From Sedimenticola sp. (GTDB taxonomy: Bacteria; Pseudomonadota; Gammaproteobacteria; Chromatiales; Chromatiaceae): a stretch of 57,879 nt of DNA. The notes beneath the pieces were generated by a model. That model was given only the letters and a program-made list of their open reading frames with translations. It was not told where the DNA came from and made no database searches. Position numbers and translations under genes: made by a program. Location: assembly GCA_027008705.1 (NCBI GenBank), contig JALVEB010000214.1, forward strand, positions 1 to 57,879. Direction: 5' to 3'. Positions within the stretch are counted from its first letter, which is position 1, and each line of letters starts with the position of its first letter. Positions 51,343-57,879 of the stretch are shown one piece after another.

Positions 51343-51500
51343 CCGGAAATTTCATGAATTCACGTGATGATCGCGCAGTGGATTGTTTTCACAAGGGATT
51401 TTCTAAAGTCATCCCGTATCAGGGAGTACGGGCAACGGAAGAAAATTTCTTGTGGAAACAAGAAACAAGCGAGGGCGCGTGTATTTCATGAATTTTCCGG
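51343..51500. repeat. Inverted-repeat-bounded spacer between lipB and lipA
   Basis: 18-base ends at 51343-51360 (CCGGAAATTTCATGAATT) and 51483-51500 form an inverted repeat with 16 of 18 matching. Inside are hairpins at 51413-51432 (CCCGTA...TACGGG) and 51446-51465 (TTTCTTG-TGGAAA-CAAGAAA). The segment is AT-richer than its surroundings, and its right end overlaps the lipB stop. It may be a small mobile element, or a processing/attenuation region for lipA. Confidence 0.5.
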
Positions 51501-52118
51501 GATAGTATACCCGAGCCGCGCGGCAAGCCGCGTAGCGAGGCGTTCGGCGCAATCGTCGAACGCGAGTTCGATGCCGAGGTCGGCGAGTCGGGTGACCGCG
51601 AGGTCGGCGTGGCCGCAGGGGTTGATGCGTTGGAATGGGGACAGGTCCAGATCCAGGTTCAGCGCCACGCCATGGTAGCTGCATCCTTTCTTGATGCGCA
51701 GGCCGAGCGCGGCGATCTTGGCTTCGGCGACGTAGACGCCGGGGGCGTCGGCGCGCGCATGGGCGTCGATGCCGAGCTCGGCCAGCAGGTCGATGACACC
51801 GTTCTCCAGCGCGCTGACCAATGCGCGCACGCCCAGTCCGGTCTCGGCGAGCCGCAGCAGGGTATAGACGATGACCTGGCCGGGGCCATGGTAGGTGACC
51901 TGTCCGCCGCGGTCGCTCCGTATCACCGGGATATCGCCGGGGGCGAGCAGGTGTTCGGGGCGACCGGCCTGGCCCTGGGTGAACACCGGGGGGTGTTCGA
52001 CCAACCACAGCTCGCTCAGGGTGTCGACGTCGCGCCGCAGCGTGAACTCGCGCATGCGCCGCCAGGTGGCTTCGTAGTCGACGCGCCCGAGACGGCGCAC
52101 GATCAGGGTGGGGTTCAC
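51486..52118 (-). CDS. lipB: Octanoyl-[acyl-carrier protein]:protein octanoyltransferase LipB
   Basis: A 210-residue enzyme that starts at a GTG overlapping the ybeD stop (GTGA). Motifs: ELWLVEHPPVFTQGQAGRPE, RSDRGGQVTYHGPGQ, AALGLRIKKGCSYHGVALN with the catalytic Lys, and FQRINPCGHADLAVT with the catalytic Cys. It moves the octanoyl group from ACP to lipoyl domains, the substrate for LipA. The stop lies inside an inverted repeat. Confidence 0.95.
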   Translation of the reverse strand: MNPTLIVRRLGRVDYEATWRRMREFTLRRDVDTLSELWLVEHPPVFTQGQAGRPEHLLAPGDIPVIRSDRGGQVTYHGPGQVIVYTLLRLAETGLGVRALVSALENGVIDLLAELGIDAHARADAPGVYVAEAKIAALGLRIKKGCSYHGVALNLDLDLSPFQRINPCGHADLAVTRLADLGIELAFDDCAERLATRLAARLGYTIPENS

Positions 52119-52408
52119 AATGCCATGATGACCTTGTCGTGGGCGCTCAGCGCCTGGTAGATGCGGTCCATCTGTTCCTTGCTCTCGGCGGTGATGGTGA
52201 CGGTGACGCCAAGGTAGTTGCCGTTGGCGCTGGGGCGGGTCTTGACCGCGCCCTCGGGGATTTCGCAGTGTTCTTTCATCAGTTCGACGACGAGGCCCTC
52301 GAAGCCGTCTTCGTTCTTGCCCATGGCTTTCACCGAGAATTCACAGGGGAAGCGCATCAGCGGCTCGTCTTGGTGTTCTTTTCCGTTGGTCTGTTCTTCG
52401 TCATGCAT
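52115..52408 (-). CDS. ybeD: YbeD/DUF493 family protein
   Basis: A 97-residue protein with RFPCEFSVKAMGKNEDGFEG and VTVTITAESKEQMDRIYQAL, ending SAHDKVIMAL, the ACT-like DUF493 fold. Function is uncertain, but the gene is regularly placed between dacA and lipB. Both ends overlap its neighbours: its ATG overlaps the aminotransferase end by 8 bp and its stop overlaps the lipB GTG. Confidence 0.92.
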   Translation of the reverse strand: MHDEEQTNGKEHQDEPLMRFPCEFSVKAMGKNEDGFEGLVVELMKEHCEIPEGAVKTRPSANGNYLGVTVTITAESKEQMDRIYQALSAHDKVIMAL

Positions 52409-53273
52409 CAGGGTGTTCCTCGCGGGTGTGGGTGATGAAGGCGCGGTACAGCGCGGTCATCCGTTCCCAGTACGGGCCGGGGCGGCCGTTGCCGACCGGC
52501 TCGCCGTTGAGGCGCGTGACCGGCATGATCTCCTTCGTCGAACTGGTCAGCCAGATCTCGTCGGCGGCGGCCAGATCGGAGGCGTGGATCTCCGCCTCGC
52601 ACCAGGGGACGCCGTGGGTATCCGCCAGTTCCAGCACCAGGTCGCGGGTGATGCCGGGCAGCAGCAGCGGGCTCTTCGGCGGCGTGATCAGCAGCTCGTT
52701 GGCGACCATGAAGAGGTTGCTCGCGGCGCCCTCCAGGGCCTTGCCGTCGCGCACCAGGATCGCCTCGGCGGCGCCCTCGTCGCTGGCCTGGGCGCGCGCC
52801 AGCACGTTGGCGAGCAGGGTGGTGGCCTTGATGTTGCACAGCTTCCAGCGGATGTCGTCGAGGGTGATCGCGGCGATGCCATCGGCATAGGTGCCGGGCG
52901 CCGGTGGGGTCATCGCGGTGGCCATTGCGAAGACCGTGGGTTCGATCCCGGAGGGAATCGCGTGGTCACGGCGGGCGCCGACGCCGCGCGTGACCTGAAG
53001 ATAGATCGACTGGTCGTCGTCCGGGCAGCATTCGGTGAGCCGCTGGAGCCGGTCCCGCCAGGCATCCCGGGACAGCGGGTTTTCCATGCGGATGGCGCGC
53101 AGGCTGTTGTCGAGCCGGGTCAGGTGTTCGTCGAGCCGGAACAGGCGTCGGCCATAGGCCGGAATCACCTCGTAGACCGCGTCGCCGAACAGGAAGCCGC
53201 GGTCCATCACCGACACGCGGGCCTCGGACAGGGGGAGGAAGTCTCCGTTCAGGTAGACGATGGGATCAGTCAT
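52401..53273 (-). CDS. dat: D-amino acid aminotransferase-like class IV PLP enzyme
   Basis: A 290-residue fold-type IV aminotransferase starting MTDPIVYLNGDFLPLSEARV, with the SVMDRGFLFGDAVYEVIPAY opening, CNIKATTLLANV containing the PLP Lys, and GAASNLFMV. Its position between dacA and ybeD favours D-amino-acid supply (D-Ala/D-Glu) for peptidoglycan over branched-chain synthesis, though IlvE-like activity cannot be excluded. Its start overlaps dacA by 8 bp. Confidence 0.88.
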   Translation of the reverse strand: MTDPIVYLNGDFLPLSEARVSVMDRGFLFGDAVYEVIPAYGRRLFRLDEHLTRLDNSLRAIRMENPLSRDAWRDRLQRLTECCPDDDQSIYLQVTRGVGARRDHAIPSGIEPTVFAMATAMTPPAPGTYADGIAAITLDDIRWKLCNIKATTLLANVLARAQASDEGAAEAILVRDGKALEGAASNLFMVANELLITPPKSPLLLPGITRDLVLELADTHGVPWCEAEIHASDLAAADEIWLTSSTKEIMPVTRLNGEPVGNGRPGPYWERMTALYRAFITHTREEHPDA

Positions 53274-54402
53274 TGTTCCACCACATGATTGCGCTGTCGA
53301 CGAGCACGCGCCACAGATTGCCTTCGTCGACTTCGGCCAGCGCGACGACGGGGGTTTCCTTGATCAGCTCGCCGTCCAGCGTGATGCTCAGCGAGCCGAC
53401 GCGGGCGCCCTTGCGGATCGGCGCGATCGGGGTTTTATGCAGGTTCAGGTCCGCCTTCAGGTCGCTGAAGCGGCCGCGGGGCACGGTCAGGTAGAGCGCT
53501 TCCTCGAGACCCAGCGGCAGGGTCTCCCGGCTGCCTTTCCAGACGCGCGGCGCGGCGATCGGCTGGCCGGCCTCGTAAAGCTTGCGGGTCTCATAGAAGC
53601 GGAAGCCGAAGTTCAGCAGCTTCTGGCTTTCATCGGCGCGCGCGAGCTTGCCCTTGGTGCCCATCACCACCGAGATCAGGCGCATGTCGCCACGCTTGGC
53701 CGACGAGACCAGACAGTAACCGGCGGAATCGGTGTGGCCGGTCTTCACCCCGTCAACGCTGGCGTCGCGCCCGAGCAACAGGTTGCGGTTCTGTTGGGTG
53801 ATGCCGTTGTAGGTGAATTCGCGCTGCGAATACCAGTGGTAGTACTGTGGGAACTCGCGGATCAGCGCGCTGGTGACCTTGGCGACATCGCGCGCGGTGA
53901 CGTAGTGGTTCTTGTCGGGCAGGCCGGTGGCATTGGTGAAATGGGAATTCAGCATGCCGAGGCGGTAGGCGTTCTCGTTCATCAGTTCGGCGAAGGCCGA
54001 TTCGGTGCCGGCGACATGCTCGGCGAGCGCCACCGAGGCATCGTTGCCGGACTGCACGATCATGCCCTGGAGCAGGTCTTCCAGGCGCACCTTTTTGTTG
54101 ACCTCGATGAACATCCGCGAGCCAGGCGTCTTCCATGCTTTTTTGCTGACCAGCACCTGGTCGTCCAGCGAGATATGCCCGGCGGCGAGCTCGCGGAACA
54201 CCACATAGGCGGTCATGATCTTGGTCAGGCTGGCTGGCTCCAGGCGCTGGTCGGCGTTGCGCGCGGCGAGCTCGGCGCCGCTGTGCATATCCTGTAGCAG
54301 CCAGGCGCGCGCCTCCAGCGTGGGGGGTTGGGGCGTCGCGGCGAACAGCCACGCCGGCAGCAGCAGGAGAAGCAAGGGAAATCTTGTCGGTACGGCGGAC
54401 AC
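53266..54402 (-). CDS. dacA: D-alanyl-D-alanine carboxypeptidase (PBP5-type) DacA
   Basis: A 378-residue periplasmic enzyme with an N-terminal signal (PLLLLLLPAWLFAATPQ), the SxxK motif in EPASLTKIMTAYVVF, SGN in IVQSGNDASVAL, and KTG in VDGVKTGHTDSAG. A C-terminal beta domain and amphipathic anchor (LVDSAIMWWN) follow. It trims the terminal D-Ala of peptidoglycan stem peptides. It is the first gene of the dacA-dat-ybeD-lipB-(lipA) set. Confidence 0.95.
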   Translation of the reverse strand: MSAVPTRFPLLLLLLPAWLFAATPQPPTLEARAWLLQDMHSGAELAARNADQRLEPASLTKIMTAYVVFRELAAGHISLDDQVLVSKKAWKTPGSRMFIEVNKKVRLEDLLQGMIVQSGNDASVALAEHVAGTESAFAELMNENAYRLGMLNSHFTNATGLPDKNHYVTARDVAKVTSALIREFPQYYHWYSQREFTYNGITQQNRNLLLGRDASVDGVKTGHTDSAGYCLVSSAKRGDMRLISVVMGTKGKLARADESQKLLNFGFRFYETRKLYEAGQPIAAPRVWKGSRETLPLGLEEALYLTVPRGRFSDLKADLNLHKTPIAPIRKGARVGSLSITLDGELIKETPVVALAEVDEGNLWRVLVDSAIMWWNND

Positions 54403-54481
54403 GTCGGGTTCCTGTCTGGATGGTTCGAGGCCGCCATTCTACCCGAAGCGGCCGCCTTCGGGAGCCTTCATCGACGCAGCC

Positions 54482-55588
54482 TCAGCTATCGAAGAGGGTG
54501 GTGTAATTGGACGGGCCGTCCATGCCGGGCGTGGAAGCGTGGCTGCGCTTGAGCGCATTCAGACCGCCGCGCAATACCCAGGTGCGGTAACCGAGCTGGT
54601 TCAGGATATAGGCGCCGACCGCGCTGCGCGAGCCGTTGTCGCAAAACACCAGGTATTCGCGGTCGCGGCGCAGTTGCTGGCCCTTTACGCGCAGCAGGTA
54701 GTAGGGAATGTTGATCGCGCTGCCCAGGGTGGCGTAGTTGTACTCGGTTTCGCTGCGCACATCGAGCCGGATCGCGTGATCGCGCACCAGCCGGCTGGCT
54801 TCCCTGGCGTCGACCCAGCGCAGCAACGGTTGTTGCAGCAGGGTTTTGAAATCCTCGCTTTCCAGCGTCATCAGGATGCCATCGGTCAGCATGGTGACGG
54901 TGGCATTGCGGTTGGCGCCGGTGAGCAGGGATTCCTCGCCGAAGGAATCGGGGGGCGAGAGCCGCGCGAGCACTGCGTTCTTGCCGTTGATGCGACGCGA
55001 GACCTGAGCCTCGCCCTCGCGCAGTGCGTAGAAGCAGGTGCCGGGAGAATCCTGGGTGACGATGGTTTCGCCGGCCCGCACCGGACGCACGCGCATGCGT
55101 TGGAAGATCTGCTGGATACTGGCCGCCGGCAGTTGCCGGAACACGCCGGTGTTCAGCAGGTTCATCATCCATTCGCTGTCGCGTGCGTCGTGGCTGTTGA
55201 AACGCAGGGTTTCGCCGGTTTCGATGTCATCCTCGGCGAGCTGATCGAGCACCAGCAACTGTTCCAGCTCATTGCGGTTGAGGCTCAGGATCACGCAGCG
55301 TTCGGAGCGCACGCGCGCGCCGTTGGCGATCAGCTCGTCAATGCGCAACGGATGCAGCGCGGCCTCGCTGCAAGCTTCGATCTCGTCGCCCTTGCCGAGC
55401 AGGCCGCCGCTGCGCAGCAGACCGGAGGTGAGGTAGTAGATCGTGTCCGGATCCGGTTCAAGATCGGATAGCGGACGCCCCTTGTCCAACTGGTGAAAGC
55501 GCGCGAAACGGCGCAGGTGGCGGATCCCATCCTCGAACAGGTTGCCGATCGGTATCAAGGTCCTGAAACGGTTCCAGTCCATTTCCAT
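54482..55588 (-). CDS. Double cNMP-binding / rhodanese fusion protein
   Basis: A 368-residue protein. Residues about 10-130 are a degenerate cNMP-like domain (no clear FGE motif). Residues about 145-260 are a canonical cNMP domain with the phosphate-binding cassette FGEESLLTGANRNATVTM (Phe216, Glu218, Arg227). Residues about 265-350 are a rhodanese domain with CDNGSRSAVGAYIL, the active Cys at 316. No helix-turn-helix is visible, so it is not a Crp-type regulator. A nucleotide-gated sulfurtransferase or sensor is possible; function inferred only. A Pro/Ser tail follows. Confidence 0.82.
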   Translation of the reverse strand: MEMDWNRFRTLIPIGNLFEDGIRHLRRFARFHQLDKGRPLSDLEPDPDTIYYLTSGLLRSGGLLGKGDEIEACSEAALHPLRIDELIANGARVRSERCVILSLNRNELEQLLVLDQLAEDDIETGETLRFNSHDARDSEWMMNLLNTGVFRQLPAASIQQIFQRMRVRPVRAGETIVTQDSPGTCFYALREGEAQVSRRINGKNAVLARLSPPDSFGEESLLTGANRNATVTMLTDGILMTLESEDFKTLLQQPLLRWVDAREASRLVRDHAIRLDVRSETEYNYATLGSAINIPYYLLRVKGQQLRRDREYLVFCDNGSRSAVGAYILNQLGYRTWVLRGGLNALKRSHASTPGMDGPSNYTTLFDS

Positions 55589-55846
55589 CGTATCGCTCCC
55601 TGTTATTGATACACTGAAGTTTCACCGTTTTTCGTCATGTTCCGAGACTGCGGACGATCAGATCGCGCAACCATAAGTAATATCTATCTGCGATAAATTG
55701 AGTTTATGATCGGCGCACCCGGATGATCTGATTTATACGAATTTTTCTTTATATATCAGCCTCTTAAAGGATGAGCGTGGCCCCTCCGTCTGGATATAAT
55801 CAGTGTTGCTAACGCATTGATATAGCAGAAAAAAGGACCCCATTCC

Positions 55847-56252
55847 ATGTTTATTCTACGCGACCTCTTGCTCCCACTCCAAGCCCCTTTTTCCGATTCC
55901 CGTCTCGGCTGTGAACGCGCTCACTGGTTCATGTTCACGCTGGTGGCTGTCATCGTGCCTTTTACATCTTCGATGACTTCCAATCTATTGCGCTCACTTC
56001 GCACGCTCTTTGGTCTGAATCTGAACCGCCGACGTTTCTATACCTTCATGGCCTCCCACAAGCTGCCTTGGGTTGATCTTTGGCGGGTAGTCTGGAGCTT
56101 GATTCCGGAGCCTTCTGTCGATGGCCGTTTCTGATGTGCGCAGGCTGATTGCCAATGCCGCCTTGTCATCGGATTTCCTAGGGCTTTGGCCCAGCTTGTG
56201 CAAACCTCAGCAAAATTCTTTCGTTTCGCTCCTGTTGCGCATCGTGGCTTGA
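55847..56252 (+). pseudogene. Internally deleted transposase remnant
   Basis: The 5' part (55847-56134, 95 codons) begins MFILRDLLLPLQAPFSDSRL and has PFTSSMTSNLLRSLRTLFGL and FYTFMASHKLPWVDLW, matching N-termini of DDE transposases I associate with IS4/IS701-like elements. A second frame (56121-56252) reads VSDVRRLIANAALSSDFLGL with PSLCKPQQNSFVSLLLRIVA at the end, like the C-terminus of the same enzyme. The middle, with the DDE residues, is missing and the frames are shifted, so it is a non-functional internally deleted copy. It is clearly less GC-rich than its neighbours. Confidence 0.6.
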
Positions 56253-56299
56253 GGAGCGGACATTGGGAAGAGGGCTTTTTCAGCGAAACTTCAGAATAG

Positions 56300-56336
56300 A
56301 GTTCTCCCGCCTGAAAAAGGCGGGAACGGATTGAAA
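56300..56336 (+). CRISPR. Solitary CRISPR-repeat-like sequence
   Basis: A 37-base sequence starting GTTCTCCCGCC with a palindrome (CCCGCC-TGAAAAA-GGCGGG) and ending GGATTGAAAC, the shared 3' end of many type I repeats. Length and hairpin both fit a 36-37 nt I-G-type repeat. I find no second copy within 300 bp on either side, so this is a lone unit, a decayed mini-array, or a look-alike. Comparison with the repeat of the array next to the cas2 end would decide. Confidence 0.45.
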
Positions 56337-56383
56337 CCTGGAAAAGGTCATCTGGGTTTTTCGAGTCTGGCGATATTCCATGT

Positions 56384-57007
56384 TCAGTGTCGTTTTCTGC
56401 CGTTTCGTTTCTTCTGAGTGGTAAGGCGCTTTGGGCGTTGCTTTTTCGCGGCGGCGTTTCGGGGCGGGGATGTTGCGCGCCATTCGCCGGGTTGAAGCTT
56501 TCCGATCGAGTAGTTACCCACGGCGGTGCGGATCAGGCGCAGGGTGGGGAAGCCCACGGCGGCGGTCATGCGCCGTATCTGCCGGTTGCGGCCTTCGCGG
56601 ATCTGGAGTTCCAGCCAGCGTGTAGGAATCGATTTGCGCTGACGGATCGGCGGGGTGCGGGGCCAGAGCCAGTGGGGTTCGGTTTCCAGTAGATGGACGC
56701 GAGCCGGTCGGGTTGGGCCGTCTTTCAACCGCAGGCCATCGCGCAGGGCGCGCAAGGCGTCGGCATGGGGTTCACCTTCAACTTGCACCAGGTAGGTTTT
56801 CCATGTGCCGGCTGTTGGCGAGGCCAGACGATGTTTCAGTGAGCCGTTGTTCGTCAGCAGTAACAGGCCTTCCGAATCACGGTCGAGTCGTCCCACGGGG
56901 TATACGCCGGGCTGGTCGATGAAGTTTTTCAGTGTCGTCCGGCCTTCGCGGTCGGTGAATTGGCTGAGAACGCCGAAGGGTTTGTTGAACAGCAGCAGTC
57001 GGGTCAT
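56384..57007 (-). CDS. rluE: RluE-type 23S rRNA pseudouridine synthase
   Basis: A 207-residue RsuA/RluE enzyme starting [20 protein letters not shown] with [19 protein letters not shown] containing the catalytic Asp, and the ending [20 protein letters not shown]-type segment ([11 protein letters not shown]). It lacks an S4 domain, as RluE does. It makes pseudouridine 2457 in E. coli 23S rRNA. A basic tail (KKQRPKRL...) follows. It is downstream of the cold-shock gene on the same strand, separated from it by a terminator. Confidence 0.9.
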   Translation of the reverse strand: MTRLLLFNKPFGVLSQFTDREGRTTLKNFIDQPGVYPVGRLDRDSEGLLLLTNNGSLKHRLASPTAGTWKTYLVQVEGEPHADALRALRDGLRLKDGPTRPARVHLLETEPHWLWPRTPPIRQRKSIPTRWLELQIREGRNRQIRRMTAAVGFPTLRLIRTAVGNYSIGKLQPGEWRATSPPRNAAAKKQRPKRLTTQKKRNGRKRH

Positions 57008-57018
57008 GGACAGGGCGC

Positions 57019-57045
57019 AAAAAAGCCCCGTTGCTGGAACGGGGC
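57019..57045 (-). terminator. Rho-independent terminator of the cold-shock gene
   Basis: On the minus strand GCCCCGTT-CCAGC-AACGGGGC is followed by six T residues. It begins 24 bp after the csp stop and lies just before the rluE start. Confidence 0.9.
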
Positions 57046-57068
57046 CAGCGGTATGACGGGGTGCCGGG

Positions 57069-57278
57069 TCAGGCGTTGAGTTCGTGCAGGTGGGCGGCGT
57101 GCAGCCCCTTGGGGCCTTGTTCGACCTCGAATTCGACCTTCTGGCCTTCTTTCAGTGTTTTGTATCCTTCCATCTCGATCGAAGAGAAATGGACGAATAC
57201 ATCGTCGTCACCGCCATCTGGCGAGACGAAGCCATAACCCTTGGCGTTATTGAACCATTTTACGGTGCCTGTGGCCAT
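57069..57278 (-). CDS. Cold-shock domain protein (CspA family)
   Basis: A 69-residue OB-fold protein starting [20 protein letters not shown] with RNP1 (KGYGFVSP) and RNP2 (DVFVHFSSI). It binds single-stranded RNA/DNA, melting structures at low temperature. DGGDDDVF in the loop resembles CspD-type paralogues, but I cannot assign a number. It has its own promoter and a leader of about 115 bases. Confidence 0.95.
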   Translation of the reverse strand: MATGTVKWFNNAKGYGFVSPDGGDDDVFVHFSSIEMEGYKTLKEGQKVEFEVEQGPKGLHAAHLHELNA

Positions 57279-57399
57279 GCAAACTCCTCCAACAGGTGTG
57301 CTTGATTACCGAGCCGGCCGGAGCCGGACTCCTTTGGTTTGTCCCTGCCCGCAGCAGGGGTTCGCTCTTGGCTTCTCTTAAATGGAAGCTGCAACCTGA

Positions 57400-57427
57400 A
57401 GTATAGCGGGCCGGGATCAATCGTCAA
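57400..57427 (-). promoter_or_regulatory. Sigma-70 promoter of the cold-shock gene with long leader
   Basis: On the minus strand TTGACG (57427-57422), 16 bases, then TATACT (57405-57400). The -35 matches 5 of 6 and the -10 matches 5 of 6 to consensus. Transcription would start near 57393, giving a 5' leader of about 115 bases before the ATG at 57278, typical of csp genes controlled by leader folding. Confidence 0.7.
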
Positions 57428-57621
57428 TTGCTTTGGTGGATTTTATGACAAAATGGCAGGTAATTTCAGTTTCTTATTTATAAAACAATAACCTATGTTT
57501 TGTTTATGCTAAATGAAATCAGGTTTGATCTAAGGGAAAACCCTTGGTTTTCGCGGCGTTCTCCGGATCATGCATGATGCTGGGCGGATATCGAGCGTGG
57601 CGGTTGTGGATTCATTTCAGG
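57428..57621. other. AT-rich intergenic stretch without a gene
   Basis: No coding frame with plausible codon use is seen. It is distinctly AT-rich (runs such as TTTATAAAACAATAACC), which marks it off from the GC-rich backbone, and leads into the third MITE copy. Confidence 0.5.
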
Positions 57622-57755
57622 CATACTCGTCGCCCATGAATTTTCGGATTTTCGAGATCGTTCGTCGCGCCTGTGGGCCAGGTGCGGAAGCGAGTCATGG
57701 CCGGGACTGATGGCGGGTTTCCGCAACAACGTTCCCGGGTGCGGGGGGGGGCGTA
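57622..57755 (+). repeat. MITE-like repeat, copy 3 (left end and body)
   Basis: About 134 bp begins CATACTCGTCGCCCATG and shares GTGGGCCAGG and CGAGTCATGG with the other two copies. The right inverted repeat is not present; sequence after GGGGGGGGGCGTAG is unrelated. The final 124 bp of the window (57756-57879) hold no gene I can support. Confidence 0.75.
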
Positions 57756-57879
57756 GTCCGTCCGTGCTGTCCAACGAGTGGAGATCTTGGCTTTGGTGGG
57801 TGTGGGAAACCAAGGCTGCGGAACAGTTTCGAGGACAGGAGGCCAGGGCAATCGTGCTGGAATGCTATCGACCTGGCAA

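Noticed and set aside
57568-57851. Short minus-strand frames inside the third MITE copy
   Set aside because: The same frame is carried by the repeat itself in the other two copies, so conservation reflects the repeat, not a gene.
57756-57879. Possible partial gene at the right edge
   Set aside because: A short open plus-strand frame exists, but it has no start, RBS or recognisable motif.

Overview
The window is GC-rich DNA from a gammaproteobacterium. I think it comes from the Chromatiales / sulfur-oxidising lineage. The reasons are the TorF-type porin next to glnK-amtB, a dissimilatory-looking ATP sulfurylase (sat), biosynthetic arginine decarboxylase SpeA, UbiK, the clpS-clpA / infA neighbourhood and the dacA-dat-ybeD-lipB-lipA cluster. 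Names are assigned by recognising motifs and family layout by eye; no database search was run.

Layout. Positions 1-8984 hold a type I-G (formerly I-U) CRISPR-Cas operon, transcribed right to left: cas3 (helicase then HD), csx17 (cas8-like), csb1 (cas7), csb2 (cas5-cas6), a cas4-cas1 fusion, and the first 28 codons of cas2 running off the left edge. No array lies beside it in the window; one would be expected further left. The cas block looks less GC-rich than what follows. Positions 9165-14193 hold ubiK, comM, a very large glycosyltransferase/HAD protein and a small ORF, all on the minus strand and tightly overlapped. Positions 14257-16998 are a nitrogen-assimilation operon (porin, glnK, amtB) behind a near-perfect sigma-54 promoter with NtrC-like sites.

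Positions 17015-22580 hold polyamine genes speE and speA, divergent around a MITE-like repeat, plus a YfhO-like membrane protein. Positions 22453-25870 form an operon of an aldolase-Dabb fusion, zwf and pgl. Positions 26056-30596 hold clpS, clpA, infA and sat. Positions 30626-36012 hold metE, a secreted EndoU-type nuclease with a candidate immunity gene, MEMO1- and AMMECR1-family genes, and a DUF971-MoaD fusion. Positions 36045-48929 hold a complete MITE, a MASE1-PAS-GGDEF-EAL protein, polA, a chemoreceptor, a PiT phosphate transporter, an NhaD/ArsB-like transporter with a Usp protein, and a lipase-maturation-factor protein. Positions 48949-55588 hold small genes, ydcF, the lipoate/peptidoglycan cluster and a cNMP-rhodanese protein. 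Positions 55847-57879 are a lower-GC scar region with an internally deleted transposase, a solitary CRISPR-repeat-like sequence, rluE, a cold-shock gene and a third MITE copy.

Best leads for something undescribed: the EndoU / acidic-partner pair (33051-33874), the MITE family with three copies, the solitary CRISPR-like repeat (56300-56336), the inverted-repeat-bounded spacer between lipB and lipA, and three unusual fusions (aldolase-Dabb, DUF971-MoaD, cNMP-cNMP-rhodanese). Most of the rest is ordinary core genome.
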